A stretch of 64,000 nt of DNA from Luoshenia tenuis (GCF_014384745.1 NZ_JACRSO010000002.1:310001-374000), one strand, 5' to 3'. Shown: positions 43,968 to 52,101, counted from the stretch's first letter. Made by a program: numbers and translations. The notes: generated from the sequence alone by a model not told the origin.

Positions 43968-45203
43968 TTATGATGCGCTAAAATCCCGCGTGAACAGATC
44001 GCTGTGCTCCAGCAGCTGTTCCACCGTATCAAACCCCAGCCGGTGCAGCAGCTCCAGCACATAGGGGTTTTGCAGCGGCGTGGCATAGGCTGCCGCCGCG
44101 CCATAGGCGTCCACGTTTTCCCGCCCGGTCTCACGGTCTAAAATCGCCCTGGGGCCGCCCACGCAGCCGCCTACGCAGCCCATCCCCTCAAAAAAGTTGG
44201 CCTTCGCCTCGCCCTTTTTCAGCCGGTCGATCATCGCCTTGCAGGCCGGCACGCCGTCGGCCTGTTCGGTCCGCACGGCGATCGCCCGGTCGGGGTTTAA
44301 CTGCTCTACCGTCACACGCACCGCCTCGCTGACCCCGCCGGTGCGCGCATAAATGCGCCCCGCGCGGGAGGAATGATCCTTTTCGCTTTCCTCCAACGCC
44401 TCTGGCCGTATGTCCGCCGCCTCGAAAATATCCCGCATTTCCTGAAAGGTCAAAACATAATCCACGGCGCCTGCAATATCCTTTTCCCGCGCCTCGCTCT
44501 TTTTCGCCAGGCAAGGGCCGATAAAAACCGTCACCGCGTCCGGATGCAGCTTTTTAATGACCCGCCCGCAGGCGATCATCGGCGAGACCGAGCCCGGTAC
44601 ATGGGGCATCAGCTCTTGGTAGATTTTGCGGATCATGCCGATCCACATGGGGCAGCAGCAGCTGGTCAGAAGATAATCGGCCTCCGTTACGATATTGCGG
44701 TCAAACTCCAGCGCTTCTTTCAGGGTCAGGATGTCCGCAAACAGCGCCACTTCGATCATCCCGTCAAAGCCCAGCGCTTTAAATGCGCTGCGCAGCTTCC
44801 CGGGCGTAATTGCGTCGCTAAATTGCCCCAAAAAGGCCGGCGCGATCAGGGCATAGGCCAGCCGCCCGCCCTGGCGGACGGCCTTCATGGCGGGCAGCAC
44901 ATCCCGGCTTGCGGTCAGCTTACCTGAGCGGCAGGCGTTAATACAGGCCGCGCAGCCCGCGCACTTGTCCGGATCGATGCTTAGCTTACCATCCTCCCCC
45001 AGGGTGATGGCGTCAAACACGCAGCTCTTGCGGCAGGCCTGGCCGGAGGGGCAGCCTCCGCAGTCCTCGGTTTGCAGCACCACCGGATATTTCTCCGGGT
45101 GCAGCAGGCAATCCAGCTGGCGCGCATCCTGCTCGGGCAGCGGCGCTTTCTCTCCCCGCATCTCCCGGCGCAGCAGGGTTTGATAAAGCGTATCAAATGT
45201 CAT
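43968..45203 (-). CDS. [FeFe]-hydrogenase-like protein, small monomeric type
   Basis: A 411-residue protein with two N-terminal [4Fe-4S] motifs (CGGCPSGQACRKSC, and CAGCAACINAC near residue 81) and an H-cluster domain. The three H-cluster signatures are altered forms: LTSCCCPMW (L1, one extra Cys relative to TSCCPxW), GPCLAKKSEA (L2, in place of MPCxxKxxE) and EGMGCVGGCVGGP (L3). All four cluster cysteines are kept. This matches the less studied group-B-type hydrogenases as far as I can judge; a sensory or hydrogen-evolving role is open. It is co-transcribed with the ferredoxin. GGAAGTGG precedes the ATG. Confidence 0.87.
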   Translation of the reverse strand: MTFDTLYQTLLRREMRGEKAPLPEQDARQLDCLLHPEKYPVVLQTEDCGGCPSGQACRKSCVFDAITLGEDGKLSIDPDKCAGCAACINACRSGKLTASRDVLPAMKAVRQGGRLAYALIAPAFLGQFSDAITPGKLRSAFKALGFDGMIEVALFADILTLKEALEFDRNIVTEADYLLTSCCCPMWIGMIRKIYQELMPHVPGSVSPMIACGRVIKKLHPDAVTVFIGPCLAKKSEAREKDIAGAVDYVLTFQEMRDIFEAADIRPEALEESEKDHSSRAGRIYARTGGVSEAVRVTVEQLNPDRAIAVRTEQADGVPACKAMIDRLKKGEAKANFFEGMGCVGGCVGGPRAILDRETGRENVDAYGAAAAYATPLQNPYVLELLHRLGFDTVEQLLEHSDLFTRDFSAS

Positions 45204-45285
45204 ACACAGTCCACTTCCTTACGATCGGTATCTTTCCGCATAGTATAGCCGGATTTTGCCAAAGCCAATCCGTCTGTTATCCGGC

Positions 45286-47358
45286 TTACCGGGCGCGTGC
45301 CAGCACCTCTACCGCCTGCGGCTCCAGCACGACCTCTCCCTGCCAGGCGCCGCAGCCCAGCAGCCGCGCTCCGCCCGCGCCCACGTCTACCCGCTGGGGA
45401 TGGTGGCTGAAGTTCATCAAAAAAACATACTCCCGCTCCCCGTCGGTGCGCGCCATGGCGCTTACCCCTCGGGGCAGCGCGCCGGGCAGCACAGGCGAAA
45501 TGCCGCAGGAAGCCGTAAGTTCCCGGTAAAAGTCCATCAAAAACGCATCGTCTAACCGGCAGGCCATGTAGTAAGCGCGGCCCTGCCCATAATCGTTGAC
45601 CGTCAGCGCCGGATAGCCCGCGTAAAAGTCCTTCTCATAGGCCGCAAGCGCCCTGGCGCCCTCCAGGTGCACAAGGGTGCAGTAGCCCTGCGCCCGGTAG
45701 GTTTTGCCCTGCCAGGTGACCTGATTCGACTGATCGGGATAGAGGGTATCCAGCTCCTCATCCCATATCCCGGCCAGCTCCTTGAGCGGCCCCGGGAAGC
45801 CGCCCAGGTTCACCAGATCCCGCTGGTCCACATAGCCGCTCATATAGGTCAGCACCACCCTGCCGCCGGCGCGAGCAAAGTCCGCAAGCCGCTTTGCAAA
45901 GCCATCCTTCAACAGATACGCCATGGGCGCGATCACCAGTTTGAACTTATTCAGGCTGCTGTCCTCATCCACCATTTCCACCGGCACGCCCAGATGCCAA
46001 AGCGCCCGGTAATGCTCGCGCACCACGTCCTCAAAGCGCTTATCGGTGTTATCGGCAAACTTTGCGTCCCGCAGGGCCCAGCGGTTCTCCCAATCGTACA
46101 GCAGGGCCACTTGTGCGGGCACCGTGGTGCCCACAACGGCGTCCAGCTTGGCCAGGGCCGCGCCAGTATCCGCCACCTCCCGGAATACCCGGGTGCGGTT
46201 GCTCCCCTCGTGGTCCACCACCGCGCCGTGGAACTTTTCATAGGAGCCCCGGCTTTTGCGGAACTGGAAGTACTGCACCGAGTCCGAGCCATGGGCCACG
46301 GCCTGCAGGCTGTGCAGCTTGTGCCCGCCCGGCGCGCTCAGGCGCGCGACCGGCTGCCAGTTGGTGGGCGAGGGCGAGCTTTCCATCAGCAAAAAGGGCT
46401 GGCCGCCCCGCATGCCGCGGAACAGGTCGTGCATAAAGGCCGCCTGGCAGGCCACTTCCTCATCCCCCTCGTCCGTGCGCCACTGGGGGTAGTTATCCCA
46501 ACTGACCACATCCAGCACCCGGGCTAGGCGGAAGTAGTCGATCTCCATATCCACATCGTCATGGCCCTCCATGCGCATAAAGTTGGTGGTGATGGGCACC
46601 TCCGGCGTAATTTCGCGCAGCGGCGCGCACTCCGCCTGATAAAAATCGATATACTGATCGGTCGTAAAGCGCATCCAGTCCAGATGCTGGCCGTGCACTG
46701 TGCTCTCCCCCAGCTTGGAGGGCGCCTCGATCTGGCTCCAATCCGTATACAGGTGCGCCCAGAATCCGCCCCACCAAGCCTCGTTGAGCGCGTCCAGGGT
46801 TTGGTAGCGCGCCTTTAAGTACTGCCTGAACTTCTCCTGGCACATTTCACAATAGCAGGCGCCGCCGTACTCGTTTGAGATATGCCACATGCCAAGCGCG
46901 GGATGGTTTGCATAGCGTTTGGCCAAAAGGGTATTGATCTGCGCGACCTTTTCCCGGTAGACCGGTGAGGTCAGGCAGTGGTTGTGCCGGGCGCTATAGC
47001 GGATGCGCCGCAGGTCTCTGCCCGTGCGCAACACCTCCGGGTAGGCCTGGGCCATCCAGGGCGGCCGGGCGCCGCTGGGCGTAGCCAGAATCGCGGTGAT
47101 ACCTGCATCCGCCAGCATATCCATCACTTCGTCCAGCCATTCAAAGTGATACTCGCCTTCGGCGGGTTCCAGCATGGCCCAAGAAAAAATCCCGATGCTT
47201 AGTTCATTGATCCCGGCCTCTTTGGCCAGGCGCATATCCTCTTTCCAGATGGTATCCTTCCACTTGATCCACTGGTCGGGATTGTAGTCCGCCCCGTGGA
47301 TCAGGTGCGGGCACGCGCTGATTACGGGCCGGAAGCGAACAGGTGTTTGCTGGTGCAT
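45286..47358 (-). CDS. Glycoside hydrolase family 42 beta-galactosidase
   Basis: A 690-residue GH42 enzyme. The N-terminal TIM barrel starts HGADYNPDQWIKWKDTIWKE, the acid/base Glu is in MWHISNEYGGACYC (residue about 165), which also contains zinc-type cysteines (CYCEMC), and the nucleophile Glu is in FLLMESSPSPTNWQ near 325. A trimerisation domain and a small beta domain follow. There is no signal peptide, so it acts on imported galactosides. AGGAGGGGG precedes the ATG. It is divergent from a LacI-type regulator, with an operator-like palindrome in the shared gap. Confidence 0.94.
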   Translation of the reverse strand: MHQQTPVRFRPVISACPHLIHGADYNPDQWIKWKDTIWKEDMRLAKEAGINELSIGIFSWAMLEPAEGEYHFEWLDEVMDMLADAGITAILATPSGARPPWMAQAYPEVLRTGRDLRRIRYSARHNHCLTSPVYREKVAQINTLLAKRYANHPALGMWHISNEYGGACYCEMCQEKFRQYLKARYQTLDALNEAWWGGFWAHLYTDWSQIEAPSKLGESTVHGQHLDWMRFTTDQYIDFYQAECAPLREITPEVPITTNFMRMEGHDDVDMEIDYFRLARVLDVVSWDNYPQWRTDEGDEEVACQAAFMHDLFRGMRGGQPFLLMESSPSPTNWQPVARLSAPGGHKLHSLQAVAHGSDSVQYFQFRKSRGSYEKFHGAVVDHEGSNRTRVFREVADTGAALAKLDAVVGTTVPAQVALLYDWENRWALRDAKFADNTDKRFEDVVREHYRALWHLGVPVEMVDEDSSLNKFKLVIAPMAYLLKDGFAKRLADFARAGGRVVLTYMSGYVDQRDLVNLGGFPGPLKELAGIWDEELDTLYPDQSNQVTWQGKTYRAQGYCTLVHLEGARALAAYEKDFYAGYPALTVNDYGQGRAYYMACRLDDAFLMDFYRELTASCGISPVLPGALPRGVSAMARTDGEREYVFLMNFSHHPQRVDVGAGGARLLGCGAWQGEVVLEPQAVEVLARAR

Positions 47359-47395
47359 AAAGTCCCCCTCCTATTGCGGTTTTATCTTTGCTATC

Positions 47396-47425
47396 ATCAT
47401 ACACCAGCGCCGCGTCCCGGCGCAA
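47396..47425 (-). promoter_or_regulatory. Probable beta-galactosidase promoter
   Basis: On the minus strand TTGCGC and TATGAT are separated by 18 bases, 38 bases before the ATG, with the LacI-type palindrome just upstream of the -35. Confidence 0.45.
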
Positions 47426-47428
47426 TCA

Positions 47429-47436
47429 AAACGTTT
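47429..47436. promoter_or_regulatory. LacI-family operator candidate in the divergent gap
   Basis: AAACGTTT, the central core of LacI/GalR-type operators, sits between the divergent beta-galactosidase and regulator promoters. A longer copy lies at 48547. Confidence 0.5.
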
Positions 47437-47447
47437 CCGCAGCGCAT

Positions 47448-47476
47448 TTGACACCGCCCCTTCCCGCGCCTATAAT
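47448..47476 (+). promoter_or_regulatory. Promoter of the LacI-family gene
   Basis: TTGACA-17-TATAAT, a perfect consensus promoter, 28 bases before the ATG. Confidence 0.88.
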
Positions 47477-47504
47477 GGGATAAAGCCGACAGGGGGATTT
47501 GTAT

Positions 47505-48506
47505 ATGAAGGTTACCATCAAGGATATTGCACGCGAGGCCGGGGTTTCGATCTCTACGGTCTCCTACGCGCTGAATAAAAAGGGGCGCATCGTTTCGGAT
47601 AAACACAGGCGGATCATCGAGATCGCGCGCAAATATAATTACGTGCCCAACGCCAACGCCCGCTCGTTAGCCTCGGGGCTGAGCAACAATATCGGCCTTT
47701 TGCTCTACAACAGCGCCGGGCTGACCAGTCCCTATATCCTCAAGTGTATCTCCACCCTGTCCGATATTATCGGCGAAAATTACGGCTGGCTGGCGCTTTG
47801 CCAGCTCAAAAGTCCCGCGATCGACCTGCAGGATATGCGCCGCTATCTGGGCAATTCCCGCTCGGATGGGATCATCGTATTTAACGCGCAGCTGCCCAAA
47901 GAGGTGATCGCCCTGCTGAGCACGGCGAAAACGCCCTATATCGTCTTTGGCAGGGAGCAGGCCTCCTGCAGCTATGTCTGCTGTGACGATGCGGCGGGCA
48001 TCCGCGAGGGGTTTGACGCGCTCTATGCCCGCGACAAACGCAAAGTGCTCTTTATCTCCGGATGCGCAGAGGCTGAAATGGACAAAGACGTGCGCACGCA
48101 GGCCTACCTGGGCTGCATTGCGGACCACGGCCTTGCCTTTTGCCAGGTGGTAGGCGGCGGCTATAGCCGGGAGCAGACCGCTGCCGCGCTGGGAGCGTAT
48201 TTTGCCGGCGGCGGAGAAACGCCGCAGGCCATTATGGCCGCCAACGATGAAATGGCTTATGCGGCCATCCATGTGCTGGAGGAGCGCGGCCTGATCCCCG
48301 GGCAGGATGTGGCGCTGATCGGCTTTGACGACGCCGACCCCGAGCATAACGATGCGATTGGCCTGACCAGCATCCGCCAGCCTATCGGTCAGATGACTCG
48401 GGCCTGTATCGAATACATCTATCAAATCGTGGAAAAAGATGAACCCGCTTTATTACAGCAAAAATATGCGCCGCAGCTGGTCGTGCGCGCGGGCACGCTT
48501 TTGTAG
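47505..48506 (+). CDS. LacI-family transcriptional regulator
   Basis: A 333-residue repressor. The helix-turn-helix and hinge read VTIKDIAREAGVSISTVSYA, then PNANARSLASGLSNNIGLL. The periplasmic-binding-like core contains SRSDGIIVFNAQ, GIREGFDALYARD and the C-terminal IGFDDADPEHNDAIGLTSIR with RQPIGQM. The ATG at 47505 has AGGGGG eight bases upstream. It probably represses the divergent beta-galactosidase and the downstream aldo/keto reductase-like gene, given AAACGTTT-centred sites at both promoters. The inducer is presumably a galactoside or related sugar. Confidence 0.93.
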   Translation: MKVTIKDIAREAGVSISTVSYALNKKGRIVSDKHRRIIEIARKYNYVPNANARSLASGLSNNIGLLLYNSAGLTSPYILKCISTLSDIIGENYGWLALCQLKSPAIDLQDMRRYLGNSRSDGIIVFNAQLPKEVIALLSTAKTPYIVFGREQASCSYVCCDDAAGIREGFDALYARDKRKVLFISGCAEAEMDKDVRTQAYLGCIADHGLAFCQVVGGGYSREQTAAALGAYFAGGGETPQAIMAANDEMAYAAIHVLEERGLIPGQDVALIGFDDADPEHNDAIGLTSIRQPIGQMTRACIEYIYQIVEKDEPALLQQKYAPQLVVRAGTLL

Positions 48507-48511
48507 CGCCC

Positions 48512-48540
48512 TTGACAGCCCGGCGGGTTCTTGCTATACT
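48512..48540 (+). promoter_or_regulatory. Promoter of the aldo/keto reductase-like gene
   Basis: TTGACA-17-TATACT starts six bases after the stop of the LacI-type gene, so the next gene has its own transcript. Confidence 0.85.
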
Positions 48541-48546
48541 GATTTC

Positions 48547-48556
48547 GAAACGTTTC
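48547..48556. promoter_or_regulatory. LacI-family operator
   Basis: GAAACGTTTC, a perfect 10-bp palindrome with the LacI/GalR core, lies at the predicted transcription start, an ideal place for repression. Confidence 0.65.
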
Positions 48557-48618
48557 TAAAACGATATTTAATTGTGAACCAATACAGATCTATTTTATAT
48601 TTTTAGAAGGGTGTGGCA

Positions 48619-49455
48619 ATGATGAGCGAAATGTTTCCCCGTACCAAGATCGGCAACCTCTCCGTCTCTCGAATGATTATGGGCACCAACAATATCGTGG
48701 GCGGTTCCCACCGCACCAAGGCCAGGGATACCCATATCCAGGAGATCAACAACAATAAAGAGGCCGTGGCCGAGATCGTGCAGACCTATCTGAGCTATGG
48801 CGTGGACACCATTATCGGCGGCATCTCCGGCAAGGATTACATGCTTGACGGCGTGCGCCTGGCCGAGGAGCGCACCGGGCAAAAGGTGCATATCGTCCAG
48901 CTGACCAATATCGATGTGACCGACAGCGACGAGGCCCGCAAAGAGGTGCGCAACACCTTTAAACAGTTTAAGGAGGACGGCGTGGAGATCGTGCTGCCCC
49001 TGCATGTGGCGGTGGAAAAGCTGGTCAACAAGGGCCAGGAAAAGATCGAGCGCATTGAGGACTATCTCTATATGATCCGTGAGCTGGATATGATCCCCGG
49101 GCTTTCGGCGCATATGCCCGAGATCATCACCTATGCCGACCAGAACGGGTACGATGTGGAGACCTATATCCAGATCTACAACCCCATCGGCTTTATGATG
49201 CAGGTGGAGATTGAAACCGTGAACACCGTCATCTGGAACGCCAAAAAGCCGGTGCTGACCATTAAGCCCATGGCGGCCGGGCATTTAAACCCCTTTGTGG
49301 GGCTGAACTTCGTCTGGAACACCATCCGCGAGAAGGACATGGTGGCCGTAGGGTGTATGACGCCCGAAGAAGTGCACGAAACGGTAGAGTTCTCCCGCGC
49401 GGCGCTGGAGCGGCGCCATCCTGAGGTGGAGGGCCGGTTGCACCAAAAACTTTAA
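48619..49455 (+). CDS. Aldo/keto reductase-like TIM-barrel protein
   Basis: A 278-residue protein resembling the aldo/keto reductase barrel: an N-terminal KIGNLSVSRMIMGTNNIVGG (like the AKR start GxxVSxLxLGT), a YLSYGVDTIIGGISGKDYM strand where AKRs have the catalytic Asp/Tyr region, and C-terminal LTIKPMAAGHLNPFVGLNF with VAVGCMTPEEVHETVEFS. The usual Asp-Tyr-Lys-His tetrad is not clearly present, so it may not be a classical NADPH reductase. GTG (48613) and ATG (48619) are both possible; AAGG fits the latter. A LacI operator at its promoter suggests sugar-linked control. Confidence 0.75.
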   Translation: MMSEMFPRTKIGNLSVSRMIMGTNNIVGGSHRTKARDTHIQEINNNKEAVAEIVQTYLSYGVDTIIGGISGKDYMLDGVRLAEERTGQKVHIVQLTNIDVTDSDEARKEVRNTFKQFKEDGVEIVLPLHVAVEKLVNKGQEKIERIEDYLYMIRELDMIPGLSAHMPEIITYADQNGYDVETYIQIYNPIGFMMQVEIETVNTVIWNAKKPVLTIKPMAAGHLNPFVGLNFVWNTIREKDMVAVGCMTPEEVHETVEFSRAALERRHPEVEGRLHQKL

Positions 49456-49469
49456 GCACAGCAAAACTA

Positions 49470-49497
49470 GGCCCGCAGGCATCTCGCCCTGCGGGCC
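49470..49497 (+). terminator. Terminator of the aldo/keto reductase-like gene
   Basis: GGCCCGCAGG pairs with CCTGCGGGCC across eight bases. The T-run after it is short. Confidence 0.65.
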
Positions 49498-49540
49498 TTG
49501 CCTATAGCGTTTTGCCGCCCTCCCCCGGCCAGAGCCAAGC

Positions 49541-49569
49541 ATGACAGCGTCAGGCTTTAGCGGTATAAT
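49541..49569 (+). promoter_or_regulatory. Promoter of the TIGR04076 gene
   Basis: ATGACA-17-TATAAT, 55 bases before the GTG start. Confidence 0.65.
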
Positions 49570-49624
49570 GGAAAAAAGCGCCTTTAAACCGTCTGTGGTT
49601 TTTGGGGCAAAAGGAGGAAGAATC

Positions 49625-49966
49625 GTGGAGCATAAGTGCAAAATCACGGTATTACGTAAAGAATGTTATGGAGATCTGCAAGAGCAATACCTTGCCGATC
49701 CTCATTCCGGCCCCTGCCCCATGTTTGAGGTCGGGCAGGAATTTATACTGGAGCGCAACGATGCGCGGGACGACTTTTGGCATATGCTCGAGGGCAAATT
49801 CTGCTCTGAAGCCTGGGACGCCATCAGCCGCTATGTGTACACGGCCCTGCAGGGCGGTTCCATTATGCGCGGTTGGACCAATGACGAAAAAATGATGATC
49901 GCCTGCTGCAACGACGGAACCCGGCCCGTGATCTTTAAGATCGAGCGCATCGACGTAGAGGATTAA
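49625..49966 (+). CDS. TIGR04076-family protein
   Basis: A 113-residue protein with the conserved pattern of this uncharacterised family: CKITVLRKE, GPCPMFEVGQEFIL, FCSEAWDAISRYVYTALQGG and CCNDGTRPVIFKIERI. The three cysteine sites and the RPVIFK strand are the hallmark. A GTG start at 49625 lies seven bases after AGGAGG, and its own promoter is upstream. No function is established; small size and cysteines suggest metal or redox involvement, but that is speculation. Confidence 0.85.
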   Translation: MEHKCKITVLRKECYGDLQEQYLADPHSGPCPMFEVGQEFILERNDARDDFWHMLEGKFCSEAWDAISRYVYTALQGGSIMRGWTNDEKMMIACCNDGTRPVIFKIERIDVED

Positions 49967-50023
49967 CCGTCCAGGGCGGCGCGGTATGGCCGGTATATTT
50001 ATAAACAATTTAAAAACATCTCT

Positions 50024-50055
50024 CCAAAGGGGTGGCAAAACGTCACCCCTTTTGG
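50024..50055 (+). terminator. Terminator of the TIGR04076 gene
   Basis: CCAAAGGGGTG pairs with CACCCCTTTTGG (one bulge) across nine bases, 57 bases after the stop. Confidence 0.65.
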
Positions 50056-50097
50056 TAAGCTTAGGTTTGACAGCACTTACTTTTAAGGAGGTACTCT

Positions 50098-51231
50098 ATG
50101 CAGACCATTGGCGTAGGCATCATCGGCTTTGGATTTATGGGCAAAGCCCATACTTATGGGCATTTGAACATGCCGCTTTTTTACAACAACCTTCCCTTCC
50201 AAACCAAGCTGGTCGGCGTGTGCGACCCCGTCCTCTCCCTGGCGCAGGACGCCAAGGCACGGGTAGGGTTTGAATTTGCCACCGACGACTATAAGGCGCT
50301 TTTGGCCCGCGAGGATATCGACGCGGTGCACATCTGCACCCCCAATGCTCTGCACGTGCCGATCCTGATCGATGCGGTCAACGCAGGCAAGCACGTTTAC
50401 GTCGATAAACCGCTGGCGGTCTCCGCCCAGCAGGCCGACGAGGCCTGCAAGGCGCTGGAAGGCAAAGATGTGATCCACCAGATGGCCTTCCACAACCGCT
50501 TTTTCCCTGCCTCGATGCGTGCGCGCCAATTGATCGCCGATGGCGCGCTGGGCGATATTTTGACCTTCCGGGCCGCCTATTTTACCGCCGGCGGCGCCAA
50601 TCCCACGGGCGCCATGGGCTGGCGCCAGCGCTCCGCGCTCTCGGGCGGCGGCGCCATTCAGGATTTGGGCTCCCACGCGATCGACCTGCTGTTGTGGTTG
50701 TGCGGCCTCAAGGCTGAGCGGCTGATCAGCGAGACCTTTACCCCCAACCCTGTACGGCAGGATGAAAACGGCAACCCCGTGCAGGTGACGGAGGATCACA
50801 GCAACATGATCCTTCGGTTGGAAAACGGCGCCACCGGCACGGTAGAGGCCAGCCGGCTGCGGACCGGTTTTGATGATATGACCCGCATCGAGATCCACGG
50901 CACCAAGGGGGCTATCGTTCTGGATCTGACGGAGAATGATTATCTGCAGTTTTATGATAATACCCTGCCGGATTCGCCCATGGGCGGACTCAAGGGCTTT
51001 ACCTCCATTTATGCGGCCCAGCGCTTTGACGCCCCCGGCGGCTCCTTCCCCAACGCCAAGCAATCCATCGGCTGGCTGCGGGCGCACGCGCACTGTGTGT
51101 ACTCTTTCTATAACAGCGTCTACACCCACACCCCCGCCACGCCCAGCGTTTTTGACGGTGCCAAGATCCAGCACATTTTGGATACGGCCTACCGCTCCGC
51201 CCAGGCGCATACCTGGCTTGATATCGAATAA
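50098..51231 (+). CDS. Gfo/Idh/MocA-family oxidoreductase
   Basis: A 377-residue NAD(P)-dependent sugar or inositol dehydrogenase-like protein. The Rossmann motif is GVGIIGFGFMGKAHTYGHL (residues 4-22), the EKP-type motif appears as YVDKPLAVSAQQADEA with the catalytic Lys near 103, and the C-terminal domain has GGGAIQDLGSHAIDLLLWL with the active-site His. The GxxxPTGAMGWRQ region and a long C-terminal tail are typical. AAGGAGG precedes the ATG. It is monocistronic and ended by a hairpin. The substrate is unknown; the neighbouring beta-galactosidase suggests sugars. Confidence 0.92.
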   Translation: MQTIGVGIIGFGFMGKAHTYGHLNMPLFYNNLPFQTKLVGVCDPVLSLAQDAKARVGFEFATDDYKALLAREDIDAVHICTPNALHVPILIDAVNAGKHVYVDKPLAVSAQQADEACKALEGKDVIHQMAFHNRFFPASMRARQLIADGALGDILTFRAAYFTAGGANPTGAMGWRQRSALSGGGAIQDLGSHAIDLLLWLCGLKAERLISETFTPNPVRQDENGNPVQVTEDHSNMILRLENGATGTVEASRLRTGFDDMTRIEIHGTKGAIVLDLTENDYLQFYDNTLPDSPMGGLKGFTSIYAAQRFDAPGGSFPNAKQSIGWLRAHAHCVYSFYNSVYTHTPATPSVFDGAKIQHILDTAYRSAQAHTWLDIE

Positions 51232-51251
51232 AAAAGGAACTATACTTATTG

Positions 51252-51283
51252 AAAAGGCTCCGTCCGTGTGGACGGGGCCTTTT
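51252..51283 (+). terminator. Terminator of the Gfo/Idh/MocA gene
   Basis: GAAAAGGC-TCCGTCC pairs with GGACGGGGCCTTTT across GTGT, about 20 bases after the stop. Confidence 0.78.
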
Positions 51284-51305
51284 CTGCAATCTCCCCTGCC
51301 TTTGA

Positions 51306-51334
51306 TTGACAGGATGGCCCTGCAATGCTATGCT
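51306..51334 (+). promoter_or_regulatory. Promoter of the GNAT-gene leader transcript
   Basis: TTGACA-17-TATGCT. The predicted start is near 51341, only 12 bases before an AAAGGAGG ribosome site. Confidence 0.72.
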
Positions 51335-51340
51335 TGATGT

Positions 51341-51506
51341 GAAAAGATCATCAAAGGAGGTGCTTGTTTGTCGGTATCCCGGTAAGGAACTGCGTGGTCA
51401 GCGTTTTGCTGCTGGCCTGTTTGGTTTTACCTGCCTGCCGGATACCGCTTTAGGCGAGCTCCTCCGTTTAAGCGATATAAAGCGCAGTTGAACTGCGCTG
51501 TTTTTT
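51341..51506 (+). ncRNA. Structured leader RNA with terminator (candidate attenuator)
   Basis: A predicted 165-base leader between a good promoter and an intrinsic terminator, 70 bases ahead of a GNAT gene. It has a perfect SD, AAAGGAGG (51353-51360), followed at seven bases by a TTG that opens a five-codon frame (M-S-V-S-R, 51368-51385). That frame covers the 5' arm (CGGTATCC, 51372-51379) of a long-range stem with GGATACCG (51440-51447). A CTCCTCC at 51460 could pair with the SD. Such short frames plus terminators regulate antibiotic-response genes in Firmicutes. A 29-codon hydrophobic frame (51364-51453) is an alternative reading. Confidence 0.45.
51479..51506 (+). terminator. Terminator at the end of the GNAT leader
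   Basis: AGCGCAG pairs with CTGCGCT across five bases and is followed by GTTTTTT. It lies between the promoter and the GNAT gene, so the gene needs read-through. Confidence 0.8.
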
Positions 51507-51575
51507 GTATGGGCTTAAGGCCCTGCGGTCTCCAAAGGCAGGTCTGTTTGAATAGCGAGATCGGAGGTAATTTTT

Positions 51576-52097
51576 ATGTTGATACGCCAAGAAACGCCAG
51601 CGGATTATCCCGCGGTTTACAGTCTGGTTCAGCGCGCGTTTGCAAGCGCGCCGGTAAAAGACGGAACGGAGCAGGATCTGGTCGTTGCGCTGCGCAAAAG
51701 CAGGCATTTTATACCAAAGCTTTCCCTGGTGGCCGAGGATAACGGAAAAATTCTGGGCCATATCATGTTTACCACTTTGCAAATCGGCACGCACGAGGCG
51801 CTGACGCTTGCGCCGCTGAGCGTGGCGCCGGGCCATCAGCGCCAGGGCATCGGGCAGGCGCTGATCCGCGAGGGACACCGCATTGCAAAGGCATTGGGTT
51901 ATGAGGTCGTGATCCTCCTTGGCAGCGAAAAATATTATCCCAAGTGGGGTTATCAACCGGCCAGTACGTTTGGCATCCGCGCCCCATTCCCCGTAGCGGA
52001 TGAGAACTTTATGGCCATCCATCTGGACGGTAAAAAGGTCAGGTGGGACGCCGTGGTGAAATTCCCGTCGGCGTTTGGCATAGAAAATCGGGAATAA
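51576..52097 (+). CDS. GNAT-family N-acetyltransferase (YhbS-like)
   Basis: A 173-residue GNAT protein. It starts IRQETPADYPAVYSLVQRAF, has LSLVAEDNGKILGHIMFTTL, the acetyl-CoA loop LAPLSVAPGHQRQGIGQALI (Q/RxxGxG/A) near residue 76, and the C-terminal block VILLGSEKYYPKWGYQPAS that places it near the YhbS/COG3153 group. GGAGG lies before the ATG. It is preceded by a leader with an internal terminator, so expression is probably conditional. The substrate is unknown. Confidence 0.9.
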   Translation: MLIRQETPADYPAVYSLVQRAFASAPVKDGTEQDLVVALRKSRHFIPKLSLVAEDNGKILGHIMFTTLQIGTHEALTLAPLSVAPGHQRQGIGQALIREGHRIAKALGYEVVILLGSEKYYPKWGYQPASTFGIRAPFPVADENFMAIHLDGKKVRWDAVVKFPSAFGIENRE

Positions 52098-52101
52098 CGG
52101 C

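Noticed and set aside
45247..45286. AGCCGGAT/ATCCGGCT inverted repeat after the beta-galactosidase as terminator
   Set aside because: The loop is 24 bases, there is no T-run, and the right arm overlaps the stop codon; it may simply lie next to a -10 for the hydrogenase gene.
51306..51491. 61-codon frame across the GNAT leader
   Set aside because: Its start codon lies at the -35 of the promoter, upstream of the predicted transcription start, and it has no ribosome site.
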